Shown here: positions 47,801-60,734 of the stretch, piece after piece
Layout: the number at the start of each line of letters is the position of its first letter
Position numbering within the stretch: position 1 is the stretch's first letter
Origin: Chamaelirium japonicum
Lineage: Eukaryota; Streptophyta; Magnoliopsida; Liliales; Melanthiaceae
Length of the DNA: 64,000 nucleotides
Assembly: GCA_947650365.1 (NCBI GenBank)
Contig: OX393551.1
Span: forward strand, 93,346,697 to 93,410,696
Reading direction: 5' to 3'
Program-made: the position numbers and the translations under genes
The notes under the pieces: model-generated
What the model was told of the DNA's origin: nothing
What the model saw: the letters and a program-made list of their open reading frames with translations, nothing else
The model's database searches: none

Positions 47801-50800
47801 ATCTCTTCTTCGCTCTCTTCTGTCTTTATTTCTCTTTTTGTTTTATTATGACTGGTCGGCTGGGCTCGACATGTTCGTGCTGATAACGTGTTATAAGAAG
47901 AAAGAAGAAGAGAGAAGATAACAGAGAGATAAATAAAGAGAAAAGAGAGAAGAGAGAAAAGAGAAGAAGTCCTTCTCCAATCTATTCACCACGGGTATAG
48001 GTGTGAAGTAAGAAGGAATCTAAATTCCAAAATTTCACTTCTTAATAATATAATTAAATCTCTCCGTTCTTTTCTCTCTTCTTCTCTCTCTACTATGGAG
48101 TTTTGAAATTTAGATTTCTTTTTACTTCACACCTATACCCATGGCGAATAGACTAGAGCAGGACTTCTTCTCTTTTCTCTCTTCTCTCTTTGTTTATCTC
48201 TCTGTTCTTTTCTCTCTTTCTCCTATCTCACAACACATTATTAGCACGAACATATCGAAGCCAGCCGACCAGTCGTAAGAAAATAGTGAGATAAACAAAG
48301 TCAAAAGTGGAGTTTTGGAACTTAGATTCCTTCTTACTTTACACCTATACCCATGGCGAATGGACTAGAGCAGGAGAAAAGAGAACAAAGAGATAAAAGA
48401 AGAAAGAAGAGAGAGAAGAAGAGAGAAGAGAACGAAGAGATAAACGAAGAGAGAAGAGAAAAGAAGTCCTGCTCCAGTCTATTCGCCACAGGTATATGCG
48501 TGAAGTAAGAAGGAATCTAAATTTCAAAACTCCACTTCTCTATAATATAATTAAATCTCTTTATTCTCTTCTCTCTTCACCCATGGATTATAAAAAAGGA
48601 ATACTGGTTGGCTCTAATTAGTTATTAAATAATTAAATAGTTATTTTAATTTAATTATTTTACTTCATATCTATAACCTTGGCCAATGGACTGGAGCATG
48701 AATTTTTGTCTCTTCTCTCTTAGTTTATCTCTCCATTCTTTTCTCTCTTCTTCTCCCATCTCACAACATGTTATTAGCAGTATAGGTATGAAGTAAGAAA
48801 TAATCTAAATTCTAAAACTCTAATACACATAAATATAATTAAATCTCTTCGTTCTCTTGTCCTATGGATTAAGGTTTCCCATAGATTGCTTAGGCCCTAA
48901 GTAAGCTTACCCTATAAATAATTTACGACCCCTTTTCGGTGGGGCACGTTTGACAGCTCTCTCTTTCTTCTATCTCATAATACATTATCAGCACAAATAG
49001 GTTGAGCCCAACCGACCAGTCAAAAAAAAATGGAGAGAGAAACGAAGACAAAAGTGGAGTTTTGAAATTTATATTCCTTCTTACTTCACACCTAAACCCA
49101 TGGCAAATGGACTCAAACATGACTTCTTCTCTCTTCTCTCTTTATTTCTCTCTGTTATCTTCTCTCTTCTTCTCTCTCTTCTATCTTCGTTTCTCTCTAT
49201 GTTTTCTTGTAACTGGTCGGCTGGGCTCGACAAGTTCGTGTTGATAACGTATTGTGAGAAGAGAGAAGAGAACGGAGAGATAAATGAATTATTTAATGGT
49301 TGTGCTCGATATATTCGTACTGATAACGTATTATAAGATGGGAGAAAGAGAGAGCCGTCAAATGTGCCACAACCTAAAGGGGTCGTATATTATTTATAGG
49401 GTAAGCTTACTTAGGGCCTAAGCAATCTATGAGAAATCCTAATCCATGGAAGAAATCCGACAGTTGATAATGACATAGAGCATAACTTCTTCTCTCTTCT
49501 CTCTTTATTTATCTTTTTGTTCTCTTCTCTCTTTTTCTCTCTTCTATGGAGTTTTGGAATTTATATTCCTTCTTACTTCACATCTATACTCGTGGCTAAT
49601 GGACTAGAGCATAACTTCTTCTCCCTTGTTTATCTCTCTGTTCTCTTCTCTCTTATTCCCTCTTTTCTGTCTTCGTTTCTCTCTCCGTTTTCTTGTGACT
49701 AGTTGGTTGGGCTTGACATGTTCGTGCTGATAACGTATTATGAGATGGAAGAAAGAGAAGGCCGTCAAACGTGCCCTACCCTAAATAGGTCAAATAAATA
49801 TTAAAAACTAGAGTTTTGGAATTTAGATTCCTTCTTACTTCACACCTATACCCGTGATCAATGCAATGGAGCAGGTCTTCTCTCTTTATTTATCTCTCCG
49901 TTCTCTTCTCTCTTCTTCTCTCTCTTCTGTCTTATTTTCCCTCTCTATTTTTTTAGGAATAGTCGGTTGGTCTCAACATGTTCATGCTGATAACATATTG
50001 TGAGAAGAGAGAAGAAGAGAGAAGAGAATAAAGAGATAAACGAAGAGAGAAGAGAGAAAGTCCTATTCCAATCCATTCACCACGGATATAGGTATAAAGT
50101 AAAAAGGAATCTAAATTCCAAAACTCCATTTCTCAATAGTATAATTAAATCTCTCCGTTCTCTTTTTGATCACTCTTATGGATTAGTATTTCCTATAGAT
50201 TGCTTAGGCCCTAAGTAAGCTTACCTTATAAATAATATACGACTCTTTTAGGGTGGGGCACATTTGATGGTTTTTTCTTTCTCCCATCTCACAACACGTT
50301 ATCAGCACGAACATGTCAAGCCCAGTCGACCAGTCGCAAGAAAATAGAGAAAGAAACGAAGAAAGAAGTGGAGTTTTGGAATTTAGATTCCTTCTAACTT
50401 CACACCTATACCCGTGGTCAATAGACTGGAGCAGGATTTCTTCTCTCTTCTCTCTTCGTTTATCTCTTCGTCCTCTTCTCTCTTCTCCCATGGATTAGGA
50501 TTTCTCATAGATTGTTTAGGCTCTAAGTAAGCTTACCCTACAAATAATATGCGACCCCTTTAGGGTGGGGCACGTTTGACGGCTCTCTCTTTCTTATATC
50601 TTATAACATATTATCAACACGAACATATCGAGCCCAGCCGACCAGTCGCAAGAAAACGGAGAGAGAAACAAAGACAAAAGTAGAGTTTTGGAATTTAGAT
50701 TCCTTCTTACTTCTCACCTATACCCGTGGATAATGGGCTGGAGTAGGACTCCTTCTCATCTCTCTTTATTTATCTCTTTATTCTCTTCTATCTTCTTCTC

Positions 50801-50862
50801 TCTTTTTCGTGGAGTATTGAAATTTAGATTGCTTCTTACTTCACACCTATACCCGTGGCCAA
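44864..50862. repeat. LTR/leader-like module array, block 5 (right arm)
   Basis: This is the mirror of 1508-6560, about 740 bp longer. Plus TATA-like sites lie near 44970, 46275, 46965, 48910, 50225 and 50535; minus sites lie near 45985, 47353 and 49386. Short AT-rich pieces lie near 48610-48660. Apparent open frames follow the purine and pyrimidine tracts and look like by-products. Confidence 0.72.
45068..45072 (-). other. Empty target site of element A
   Basis: AGCCC here is the reverse complement of A's GGGCT duplication, present once. Flanks on both sides match those of element A (TTTTCTTGTGCCTGGTCG on one side, CGACATGTTCGTGCTGATAA on the other, both read on the minus strand). It records the state of this sequence before A arrived in the other arm. 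Confidence 0.88.
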
Positions 50863-51740
50863 TGTGGGTGTAAATTTTGGCCGGAAGCCTCACAAATAGC
50901 AGGACCCACCAGCCCTGCCTGTGGGATCCACAAAGACGACAGCGGGACCCACTATCACTGCCTGTGGGATCTACAAAGATGATAGCGGGACCCACCAGCC
51001 CTGCTTGTGGGGTCCACAAAGATGACAGCGGGACCCACCAGACCAGAAGACTCCACACAACCAGTCAATCTAGTCGAGTTGAAGGGCTGATCGAACTTTA
51101 GTCTAGATTGTTGATTCGGATGTTGCTTTTTAGTGCCTTTGAATTTAAACTTTAAATAAGAAGAGAGAGGAGATTGACACAAGATATGATATTAGAGTTC
51201 AGCCAAAACCTATGTCTCCGTGCTATAAGGTGCAACCTAAATTCACTGACACTTTTCTCAAAGTGACCTTGACAGGCCGAGTGTCACTGATCTCTTTGAA
51301 AAGAAGATCAAAGGGTTAGGATGTGAGAGCTCTAGGTTTTTTGAAAGTCTGATTCAGAAATCAGAGATCCAATTTTTTCTAGTACACTCGTTGGGTCTGC
51401 TATTTATAGATTTTTCTTGAAAGGAAACCAGAGTAAAGGGCAATTTTTGCAGCTGTCACCTGAATCCCGACGGGGTTGATGGGTCTCGACGTCATCTCGG
51501 TAGACCCCACAGGCAGGACTGGTGGGTCGCACCATCGCCTCGGTGGACCCCACAGGCAGGGCAGGTGGGTCCTATCGTTACCTCGATGGACCCTACAGAT
51601 AGGGCTGGTGGGTCCCGCTATCATCTTTGCAGATCCTATAGGCAGGGCTAGTGGGTCCCGTTGTCGTCTTTGTAGACCCCACAGGCAGGGCTAGTGGGTC
51701 CCACTATTTGTGAGGCTTTCGGCCAAAATTTGCACCCACA
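50863..51740 (-). mobile_element. Solo-LTR-like element C, right copy
   Basis: This is an 878-bp inverted counterpart of 630-1507, flanked by GCCAA (50858-50862 and 51741-51745), the reverse complement of TTGGC. It has the same internal organisation, with GGGTCCC-type repeats at both ends in inverted orientation, and no coding region. Because both copies keep their duplications, C was in place before the inverted duplication. Confidence 0.78.
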
Positions 51741-54664
51741 GCCAATGGATTGGAGCAAGAATTCTTCTCTTATCTTTCTTTGTTTATCTCTTCATTCTCT
51801 TCACTCTTCTGTCTTCATTTCTCTCTTTGTTTTCTTGTGACTGGTCGGTTGGGCTTGACATGTTCGTATTGATAACGTATTATAAGATGGGAGAAAATGA
51901 GAGACATCAAACGTGCCCTACCCTAAAGGGGTAGTATATTATTTATAGGGTAAGCTTACTTAGGGCCTAAGCAATCTATGGGAAACCCTAATCCATGGGT
52001 GAAGAGAGAAAAGAATGGAGAGATTTAATTATATTATTAAGAAGTGGAGTTTTGGAATTTAGATTCCTTCTTACTTCACACCTATACCCATGGCTAATGG
52101 ATTGGAGAAGGACTTCTTTTCTTTTTTATCTTTGTTTATCTTTTCGTTCTCTTCTCTCTTATTTTCTCTTCTCTGTATTCGTTTCTCTCTTCGTTTTCAT
52201 ACGACTGGTCGGTTGAGCTCCATATGTTCGCGCTGATAACGTATTATGAGATAGGAGAAAGGGAAAGTCATCAAACGTGTCCCACCCTAAAGGGGTCATA
52301 TATTATTTATAGGGTAAGCTTACTTAGGGCATAAGCAATCTATAAGAAACCCTAATCTATAGGAGAAGAGAGAAGAGAATGGGGAGATTTAATTAAATTA
52401 TTTAAAAGTAGAGTTTTGGAATTTAGATTCCTTCTTACTTCACACCTATACCCATGGCGAATAGACTAGAGCATGGCTTCTTCTCTTTTCTCTTTTTGTT
52501 TATCTCTCTGTTGTCTTCTCTCTTCTTACAACACGTTATCAGCACGAACATGTCGAACCCAGCCGACCAGTCGCAAGAAAACAGAGAGAGAAACAAAGTC
52601 TAAAGAGAGAGAAGAAAAGAGAAGAGAACGAAGTAAGAACAGAGAGATAAATGAAGAGAGAAGAAGCCCTGCTCTAGTCCATTGACCACAGGTATAAGTG
52701 TGAAGTAAGAAGGAATCTAAATTCCAAAACTCTACTTCTTAATATTTATACGACCCCTGTTTGGTAGGGCACGTTTAATAACTCTATTTCTTTCATCTCA
52801 CAATACGTTATCAGCACGAACATGTCAAGCCCACCAGGCCAGTCGCAAGAAAACGAAGACAGAAGCATGACTTCTCTACTTCTCTATTTATTTATCTTTT
52901 CGTTCTCTTCTTTCTTCTTCTCTCTCTTCTGTGGAGTTTTAGAATTTAGATTCTTTCTTACTTCATACCTATACCCTTGGCCAATGGACTCGAGCATGAC
53001 TTATTCTCTCTTTTATTTCCGTTTATCTCTCTGTTCTCTTCTTTTTTTTCTTTTCTCTCTTCTGTCTTCGTGTTGATAACGTGTTTTGAGATGAGAGAAA
53101 GGGAGAGCCGTCAAACATGCCGCACCCTAAAGGGGTCGTATAAATATTGAGAAGTGGAGTTTTGGAATTTAGATTACTTCTTACTCCACAGCTATACCCG
53201 TGGCCAATGCACTGGAGCAGAACTTCTTCTCTCTTCTCTCTTCGTTTATCTCTTTATTCTCTTTTCACTTCTCCCTCTTCTGTCTTTATTTTTCTCTTTG
53301 TTTTCTTATGACTGGTCAGCTGGGCTCGATATATTCATACTGATAATGTGTTGTGAGAAGAGAGAATAAGAGAGAAGAGAATAGAGAGATAAATGAAGAG
53401 ATAAGAGAGAAGAAATCCTGCTCCATGTTATTTAACTAATATATTTTCATGAAGAAAACGGAGAGGGAAATAAAGACAGAAGAGAGAGAAGAAGTGAGAA
53501 GAGAATGGAAAGATAAACAAAAAGAGAGAAGAGCAAAGAAGTCCTGCTCCAGTCCATTCGCTACAGATATAGGTGTGAAGTAAGAAGGAATCTAAATTAC
53601 TAATCTGCACTTCTTAAAATTTATACGACCCCTTTAGGGTGGGGTATGTTTGACAGCTCTCTCTTTCTTCCATCTCACAACACTTACCCTATAAATAATA
53701 TAAGACCCCTTTAGGATAGGGCACGTTAAACGGCTCTCTCTTTCTCCCATCTCACAAAATGTTATCAGCATGAATATATCGAGCCCAGTCGACCAGTAAT
53801 AAGAAAACGGAGAGAGAAATAAAGACAAAAGAGAGATAAGAAAAGAGAGAGAATGGAGAGATAAACGAAAAGAGAAGAGCGAAGAAGTCTTGCTCTAGTC
53901 CATTGGCCATGGGTATAGGTGTGAAGTAAGAAAGAATCTATATTCCAAAACTCCATTTCTGTCTTCGTTTCTCTCTCTATTTTCTTGTGATTGGTCAGCT
54001 GTGCTCGACATGTTCTTACTGATAATGTGTTGGGAAATGGGAGAAAGAGAGAGACATCAAATGTGCCCCACCCTAAAGGGGTTATATAAATATTTAGAAG
54101 TAGAGTTTTAGAATTTAGATTCCTTCTTACTTCACTTCTACACCCATGGCCAATGGACCGAAGCAGGACTTCATCTCTCTTCTCTCTTCGTTTATCTCTC
54201 CGTTCTTTTATCTCTTCATTTATTTCTCCATTCTCTTCGCCCTTCTTCTGTCTTCTCTCTTCGTTTATCTCTTCGTTCTCTTCTCTTTTATTTTCTTTCT
54301 TCTATGTTTGTTTCCCTCTCCGTTTTCTTGTGACTGGTCGGCTGGGCTCGATATGTTTATGCTGATAACATATTTTGAGATAGGAGAAAGAGAGAGCCAT
54401 CAAACATGCCCCACCCTAAAAAATGTCGTATATTATTTATAGGGTAAACTAACTTAGGGCCTAAGTAATCTATGGGAAAGAGAAACGAAGACAGAACATA
54501 AAAGAAAATAGAAGAAAACAGAGAGAGAAACGTAGATAGAAGAGAAAAAAGAAGAAATAAGAGAACAGAGAGATAAATAAAGAGAGAAGAAGTCCTGCTC
54601 CAATCAATTCTCCATGGGTATAGGTGTGAAGTAAGAAGGAATATAAATTCCAAAACTCCACTTC
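51741..54664. repeat. LTR/leader-like module array, block 6
   Basis: 51741-52370 mirrors 1-629. The rest has no partner inside the window. Minus TATA-like sites lie near 51925, 52300 and 54430; a plus site lies near 53688. No gene is seen. Confidence 0.7.
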
Positions 54665-55360
54665 TCAATAGTATCATCTTAACATTATTATGATTATCAT
54701 TGTAATGTTACTATAATTATTTATTTAATTTTTAAATAATTTAATAATTTAAATAGTTTTTTAATTAAGTTTTTAGTAAAATAATTAATTAATTAAATTA
54801 TTTAATTATCTAGTTATTTATTTATTTTTTTAATATTAATAATAAAAAGTAAGCTAATTAAATAAATATTGAGAAAGAAGAGAGAAGAAGTCGTGCTCCA
54901 GTCCATTCGTCACGGGTATAGGTGTGAAGTAAGAAGAAATCTAAATTCCGAAACTCCACGGAAGAGAAAGAATAAGAGAGAATAGAACAGAGAGAGAAAT
55001 GAAGAGAGAAGAAGTCCTGGTCCAGTCTATGGCCACGGGTATATGTGTGAAGTAAGAAGGAATCTAAATTCTAAAAACTCCACTTCGTAATAGTTCATTT
55101 TATTTAAATAATTCAATATCTATTTATACTATAATAAATATATTTAATTAATTATTTTACTAAAAACTTAATTATTAAATTATTTAAATTATTAAATTAT
55201 TTAATAATTAAATAAATAATTAATTTAATTAAAAAATTTATAGTAATATTACTATGATAATCATAATAACGTTGAGATAATACTATTGTGAAGTGGTGTT
55301 TTGAAATTTAGATTCCTTCTTACTTCACCCTATACTCGTGGCCAATAGACTGGAGCAGGA
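54590..55360. repeat. Smaller inverted repeat around AT-rich pieces
   Basis: AT-rich pieces at about 54665-54870 and 55095-55290 face each other. Their inner flanks hold short module fragments and their outer flanks hold inverted GGAATCTAAATTCC tails. The outer ends carry AGTATCATCTTAACATTAT and its inverted relative near 55260-55285. Pairing stops within about 100 bp outside each piece. Confidence 0.65.
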
Positions 55361-57059
55361 CTTCTTCTTTCTTCTCACTTTGTTTATTTCTCCGTTCTCT
55401 TCTCTTTTATTTTCTCTCTTTTGTCTTCATTTCTCTCTCCGTTTTCTTGTAACTGGTCGGTTGCCCTTGGCATGTTCGTGCTGATAACGTGTTGTGAGAA
55501 GGGAGAAAATAAGAGCCGTTAAATGTGCCCTACCCTAAAAGGGTCGTATATTATTTATAGGAATAATTTATTTAGGGCCTAAGTAATCTATAGGAAACCC
55601 AATTCCATGGGAGAATAGAGAAGAGAATGGAGAGATTTAATTATATTATTGAGAAATAGAGTTTTGGAATTTAGATTCTTTCTTACTTCACACCTATATC
55701 CGTGGCCAATGGACTGGAGCAGGACTTCTCTTTTCTAACTTCGTTTATTTCTCCATTCTCTTCCCTCTTCTTTTCTCTTCTCTATCTTTATCTCTCTCTC
55801 TGTTTTCTTGTGACTGGTCGGCTGGGCTTGATATATTCGTACTGATAACATATTGTGGGATGAAAGAAATAGAGAGCCGTCAAATATGCCCCACACTAAA
55901 AGGATCGTGTATTATTTATAGGTTAAGCTTACTTAGGGCCTAAGCAATCTATGGGAAACCTTAATCCATAGGAGAAGAGAGAAAAGAACAGGGAGATTTA
56001 ATTATGTCATTGAGAAGTAGGTTTTTGGAATTTAGATTCCTTCTTACTTCACACCTATACCCTTGGCGAATGGACTGGGGCAGAACTTTTTCTCTCTTCT
56101 TTCTACTTTTATCTCTCTGTTATCTTCTCTTTTCTCACAATATATTATTAGTATGAACATGTGCAGCCCAGCCGACCAGTCGCAAGAAAACGGAGAGAGA
56201 AATAAAGACAAAAGAAGGAGAAGAAGTGAGAAAAGAACAGAGAGATAAATAAAGAGAGAAGAGAGAAGAATCCCTGCTCTAGTGCATTGGCCATGGGTAT
56301 AGGTGTAACCTAAGACGGAATCTAAATTTCAAAACTCCACTTATCAATATTTATATGACCCCTTTATGGTGGGGCACGTTTGATATCTCTCTCTTTCTCC
56401 CATCTTATAACACCTTATCGGCACGAACATATTGAGCCCAGCCGACCAGTCGCAGGAAAATGGAGAGAGAAAGGAAGACAGAAATGAAGTTTTGGATTTT
56501 AGATTCCTTCTTACTTCACACATATACTCGTGGTCAATGGACTAGAGTAGGACTTCTTCTCTTTTCACTTTTTATTTCTCTCTCCGTTCTTTTCTCTCTT
56601 CTTCTCTCTCTTCTGTGGAGTTTTGGAATTTAGATTCCTTTTTACTGCACTCTTATACCCTTGGCCAATGGACTGGAGCAAGACTTTTTCTATATTCTAT
56701 CTTCGTTTAACTCTCTGTTATCTTCTCTCTTCTTCTCTTTCTTCTGTCTTTGTTTCTTTCTCCATTTTCTTGTGACTGGTCGATTGGGCTTGACATGTTC
56801 GTGCTGATAACATGATGTGAGAAGGAAGAAAGAGAGAGCTATCAAAGATGCCCTACTCTAAAAGGGTCGTATAAATATTAAGAAGTAGAGTTTTAGAATT
56901 TAGATTCCTTCTTACTTCACAGCTATACCTGTAGCCAATAGCCTAGAGTTGGACTTCTTCTCTCTTTGTTTATCTCTTTGTTCTCTTTTTTCTTCTTATC
57001 TCTCTTTTGTCTTTAGTTTTCTCTCTGTTTTTTTATGACTGGTCTGCTGGGCTCGACAT
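55291..57059. repeat. LTR/leader-like module array, block 7
   Basis: Minus TATA-like sites lie near 55545 and 55907. A module with its ATG reading MCSPADQSQENGERNK lies at about 56157. This stretch lines up, in direct orientation and with an offset near 3.83 kb, with about 59130-60735. No gene is seen. Confidence 0.68.
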
Positions 57060-60000
57060 GTTCATGCTGATAACGTGTTGTAAGAAGAGTAAAGAGAGAC
57101 AAACAAATTATTTAATGGTTGGGCTTGATATATTCATGCTGATAACGTATTGTAAGATAGGAGAAAGTGAGAGCATTTAAATTTGCCCCACCCATTATAT
57201 TATTTATAGGGTAAGCTTACTTAGGGCCTAAGCAATCTATGAAAAATCCTATTCCAAGGGAAAGATCCGACGGTGGATAATGAACTAGAGTAGGACTTCT
57301 TCTCTCATCATTTATCTCTCTGTCTCTTCTTTCTTCTTCTCAATCTTCTGTAGAGTTTTGGAATTTAAATTTCGTCTTACTTCATATTATAGCCATGGCC
57401 AATGGACTGGATAAGGACTTCTTTTCTCTTTTTCCTTTATTTATCTTTCCGTTCTCTTCTCTCTTCTTATCTCTCTTCTGTCTTTTTTTCTCTATCTCTT
57501 TTATCTTCATTTCTCTCTTCGTTTTCTTATGACTGGTCGGCTGGGCTCGACATGTTCATGCTGATAACGTGTTGTGAGAAGAGAGAAGAAGAGAAAAGAG
57601 AATAAAGAGATAAACGAAGAGAGAAAAGAGAAGAAGTCCTGCTCCAATCCATTCCTCATGGGTATAGGTGTGAAGTAAGAAGGAATCTAAATTCCAAAAC
57701 TCCACTTCTCAATAATAATACTATAATCTCTTCGTTCTCTTCTCCCTTCTCCTATAGATTTGGGTTTTCCATAGATTGCTTAGGCCCTAAGTAAGCTTAC
57801 TCCATAAATAATATACGACCCTTTTGGATAGGGCATATTTGACGGCTCTCATTTTCTCTGATCTTACAACACGTTATCGGATTCTTTCTTATATATCACC
57901 TATACCCATGGCCAATTGGAATAGAGCATGACTTCTTCTCTCTTCTCTCTTCGTTTATCTTTCTGGTCTCTTCTTTCTTCTTCTATCTCTTCTGTCTTTA
58001 TTTATCTCGCTGTTTTCTTGTGACTGGTCGGTTGGGCTCGAAATATTCGTGCTGATAACGTGTTGTAAGATGGGAGAAAGAGAGAGCCGTCAAACATGCC
58101 CCACCTTAAAGGGGTCGTATAAAGTGAAGTTTTGGATTTCAGATTCCTTCTTACTTCACACCTATACCTGTGGCCAATGCACTGAAGCTGGTCTTCTTCT
58201 CTCTTCTCTCTTTATTTATCTCTCTGTTCTTTTTTCTCTTCTTTTCCTTTTTATGTGTTCGTTTCTCTTTATTTTTTTGCGACTGGTCGGTTGGGATCGA
58301 CGTGTTTATGCTGAAAATGTGTTGTGAAAAGAGAGAAGAAGAGAGAAGAGAACGGAAAGATAAACGAAAAGATAAATAAAAAGAGAAGAAGTATTGCATA
58401 TGTCCATTTACCATGGGTATAGGTATGAAGTAAGAAGGAACCAAAATTCCAAAACTCTATTTCTCAATAATATAATTAAATCTCTCCGTTATCTTCTTGA
58501 TCTCTTATATGGATTAGGGTTTCTTATAGATTTCTTAAGCCCTAAGTAAGCTAACCTTATAAATAAATTACGACCCCCTTAGGGTGGGGAAAGTTTGACG
58601 GCTCTCTCTTTCTCCCATCTCACAACACATTATCAGTACGAACATATCGAGCCCAGTCGACCAGTCAGAAGAAAACAGAGAGAGAAACAAAGATAGAAGT
58701 GGAGTTTTAAATTTTAGATTCCTTCTAACTTTACACCTATACCCGTGGCCAATGGACTAGAGTAGGCCTTCTTCTCTCTTCTCTCTTTATTTATTTCTCA
58801 GATCTCTTCTATCTTCTCTCATAGATTAGGGTTTCTCATAGATTGCTTAGACCCTAAGTAAGCTTACTCTATAAATAATATACGACCACTTAGGGTGGGG
58901 CATGTTTGACGGCTTTCTCTTTCTCCTATCTTAAAACACGTTATCAGTAGGAAAATATCGAGCCTATCCGACCAATCGTATAAAAACGGAAAGGGAAACG
59001 AAAACAAAAGTGAAGTTTTAGAATTTAGATTCCTTCTTACTTCACACCTATACCCGTGGCCAATGTACTGGAGTAGGACTTCTTCTCTTTTCTCTCTTTA
59101 TTTATCTCTTTATTTTCTTCTTTCTTCTTCTCTCTTTTCTGTGGAGTTTTGGAATTTAGATTCCTTCTTACTTCACACCTATACTTGTGGCCAATGGACT
59201 GGAGTAGGACATTTTTTCTCTTCTCTCTTTGTTTATCTATCCGTTCTCTTCTCTTTTCTTCTCTCTCCGTTTTTTTATAATTGGTCAGTTGGGCTCGATA
59301 TGTTCGTGCTGATAATATATTATGAGATAGAAGAAAGTAAGCACCGTCAAACGTGCCCTACCCTAAAGGGGTCATATATTATTTATATGGTAAGCTTACT
59401 TAGGGCCTAAGCAATCTATGGGAAACCCTAATCCATAGGAGAAGAGAGAATAGAATGGAGAGATTAAATTATATTATTGAGAATTGGAGTTTTGGAATTT
59501 AGATTCCTTCTTACTTCACACCTATACCCGTGGCCAATGGACAGAAGCGGGTCCTCTTCTATCTTCTATCTTCGTTTATATCTCCGTTCTCGTCTCTCTT
59601 CTTCTCTCTTCTCTGTCTTCGTTTTTTTCTCCGTTTTCTTAAGACTGGTCGGCTGGGCTCGATTTGTTCAAACTGATAACGTATTATGAGATAGGAGAAA
59701 AAGAGAGCCGTCAAACGTGCCCCACCCTAAAGGGGTCGTATATTATTTATAGGGTAAGCTTACTAAGGGCCTAAGCAATCTATGAAAACCCTAATCTATG
59801 AGAGAAGAGAGAAGAGAATAGGGAGATTTAATTATATTATTAAGAAGTGGAGTTTTTGATCTTAGATTTCTTCTTACTTCATACCTATACCCATGACGAA
59901 TGGACTGGAGCAGGACTTCTTCTCTATTCTCTCTTCGTTTATATCTCCGTTCTCTTCTTTCTTCTTTTCTCTTCTCACAACACATTATCAGCACGAACAT

Positions 60001-60734
60001 GTCGAGCCCAGCCGACCAGTCACAAGAAAACGGAGAGAGAAACAAAGATAGAAGAGAGAAGAAGAGAGAAGAGAATGGAGAGATAAATAAAGGGAGAAGA
60101 ATCCCTGCTCCAGTCCATTGGCCACGGGTATAGGTGTGAAGTAAGAAGGAATCTAAATTCTAAAACTCCACTTATTAATATTTATATGACCCCTTTATGG
60201 TGGGGCAAGTTTGACGGGTCTCCCTTTGTCCTATCTCACAACACGTTATTAGCACGAACATGTCGAGCCCAGCTGACCAGTCGCAAGAAAACGGAGATAG
60301 AAACAAAGACAGAAATAGAGTTTTTGATTTTAGATTTCTTCTACTTCACACCTATACCTGGGCCAATGAACTGGAGCAGGACTTCTTCTCTATTCTCTCT
60401 TTATTTATCTCTCTATTTTCTTTTCTTTTCTTCTCTCTCTTCTATGGTGTTTTAGACTGGAGCAGGACTTCTTCTCCCTTCTATCTTCGTTTATCTCTCT
60501 GTTCTCTTCTCTTATTTGTCTTTGTTTCTCTTTCTATTTTCTTATGACTGGTCGGCTGGGATCGTTATGTTCGTGCTGATAACGTATTGTGAGATGGGAG
60601 AGAGCGAGAGCTGTCAAATATACCCCACCCTAAAGGGGTCGTATAAATATTGAGTAGTGGAGTTTTGAAATTTTGATTCCTTCTTACTTCACAGCTATAC
60701 TCTCTTTGTTTTCTTGTGACTGGTCGACTAGGCT
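57060..60734. repeat. Higher-order repeat, copy 1 (about 3.7 kb)
   Basis: The order of modules matches 60735-64000 in direct orientation with offsets of 3.65-3.73 kb. Matched landmarks include AATTATTTAA...GATCCGACGGTGGA (57100-57265 and 60800-60975), a shortened module with ACACGTTATC joined to ATTCTTTCTTA (near 57875 and 61567), TGTCCATTTACCATGGGTAT (58400 and 62132), and CACTATTAATATTTAT-like tails. TATA-like sites lie near 57187, 57795, 58555, 58865, 59385 and 59745. No gene is seen. Confidence 0.7.

Larger units (their letters stand above)
39371..52370 (-). repeat. Right arm of giant imperfect palindrome
   Basis: This is the inverted copy of 1-38816 without element A. It carries, in mirrored order, the gypsy fragment, the short and long AT-rich blocks, the intact target of element A, and the solo-LTR-like element with its flanking GCCAA duplication. 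The last pairing I can follow is the module at about 52200-52370, which matches the first bases of the window. Beyond 52370 the partner sequence lies outside the window, so the palindrome may be longer than seen here. Confidence 0.88.

Noticed and set aside
31662-52370. Palindrome as a pure assembly error
   Set aside because: Not excluded, but less likely: arms differ by several percent and by indels, A is present in only one arm with clean duplications, and the centre shows a small-homology junction. Long reads would decide.
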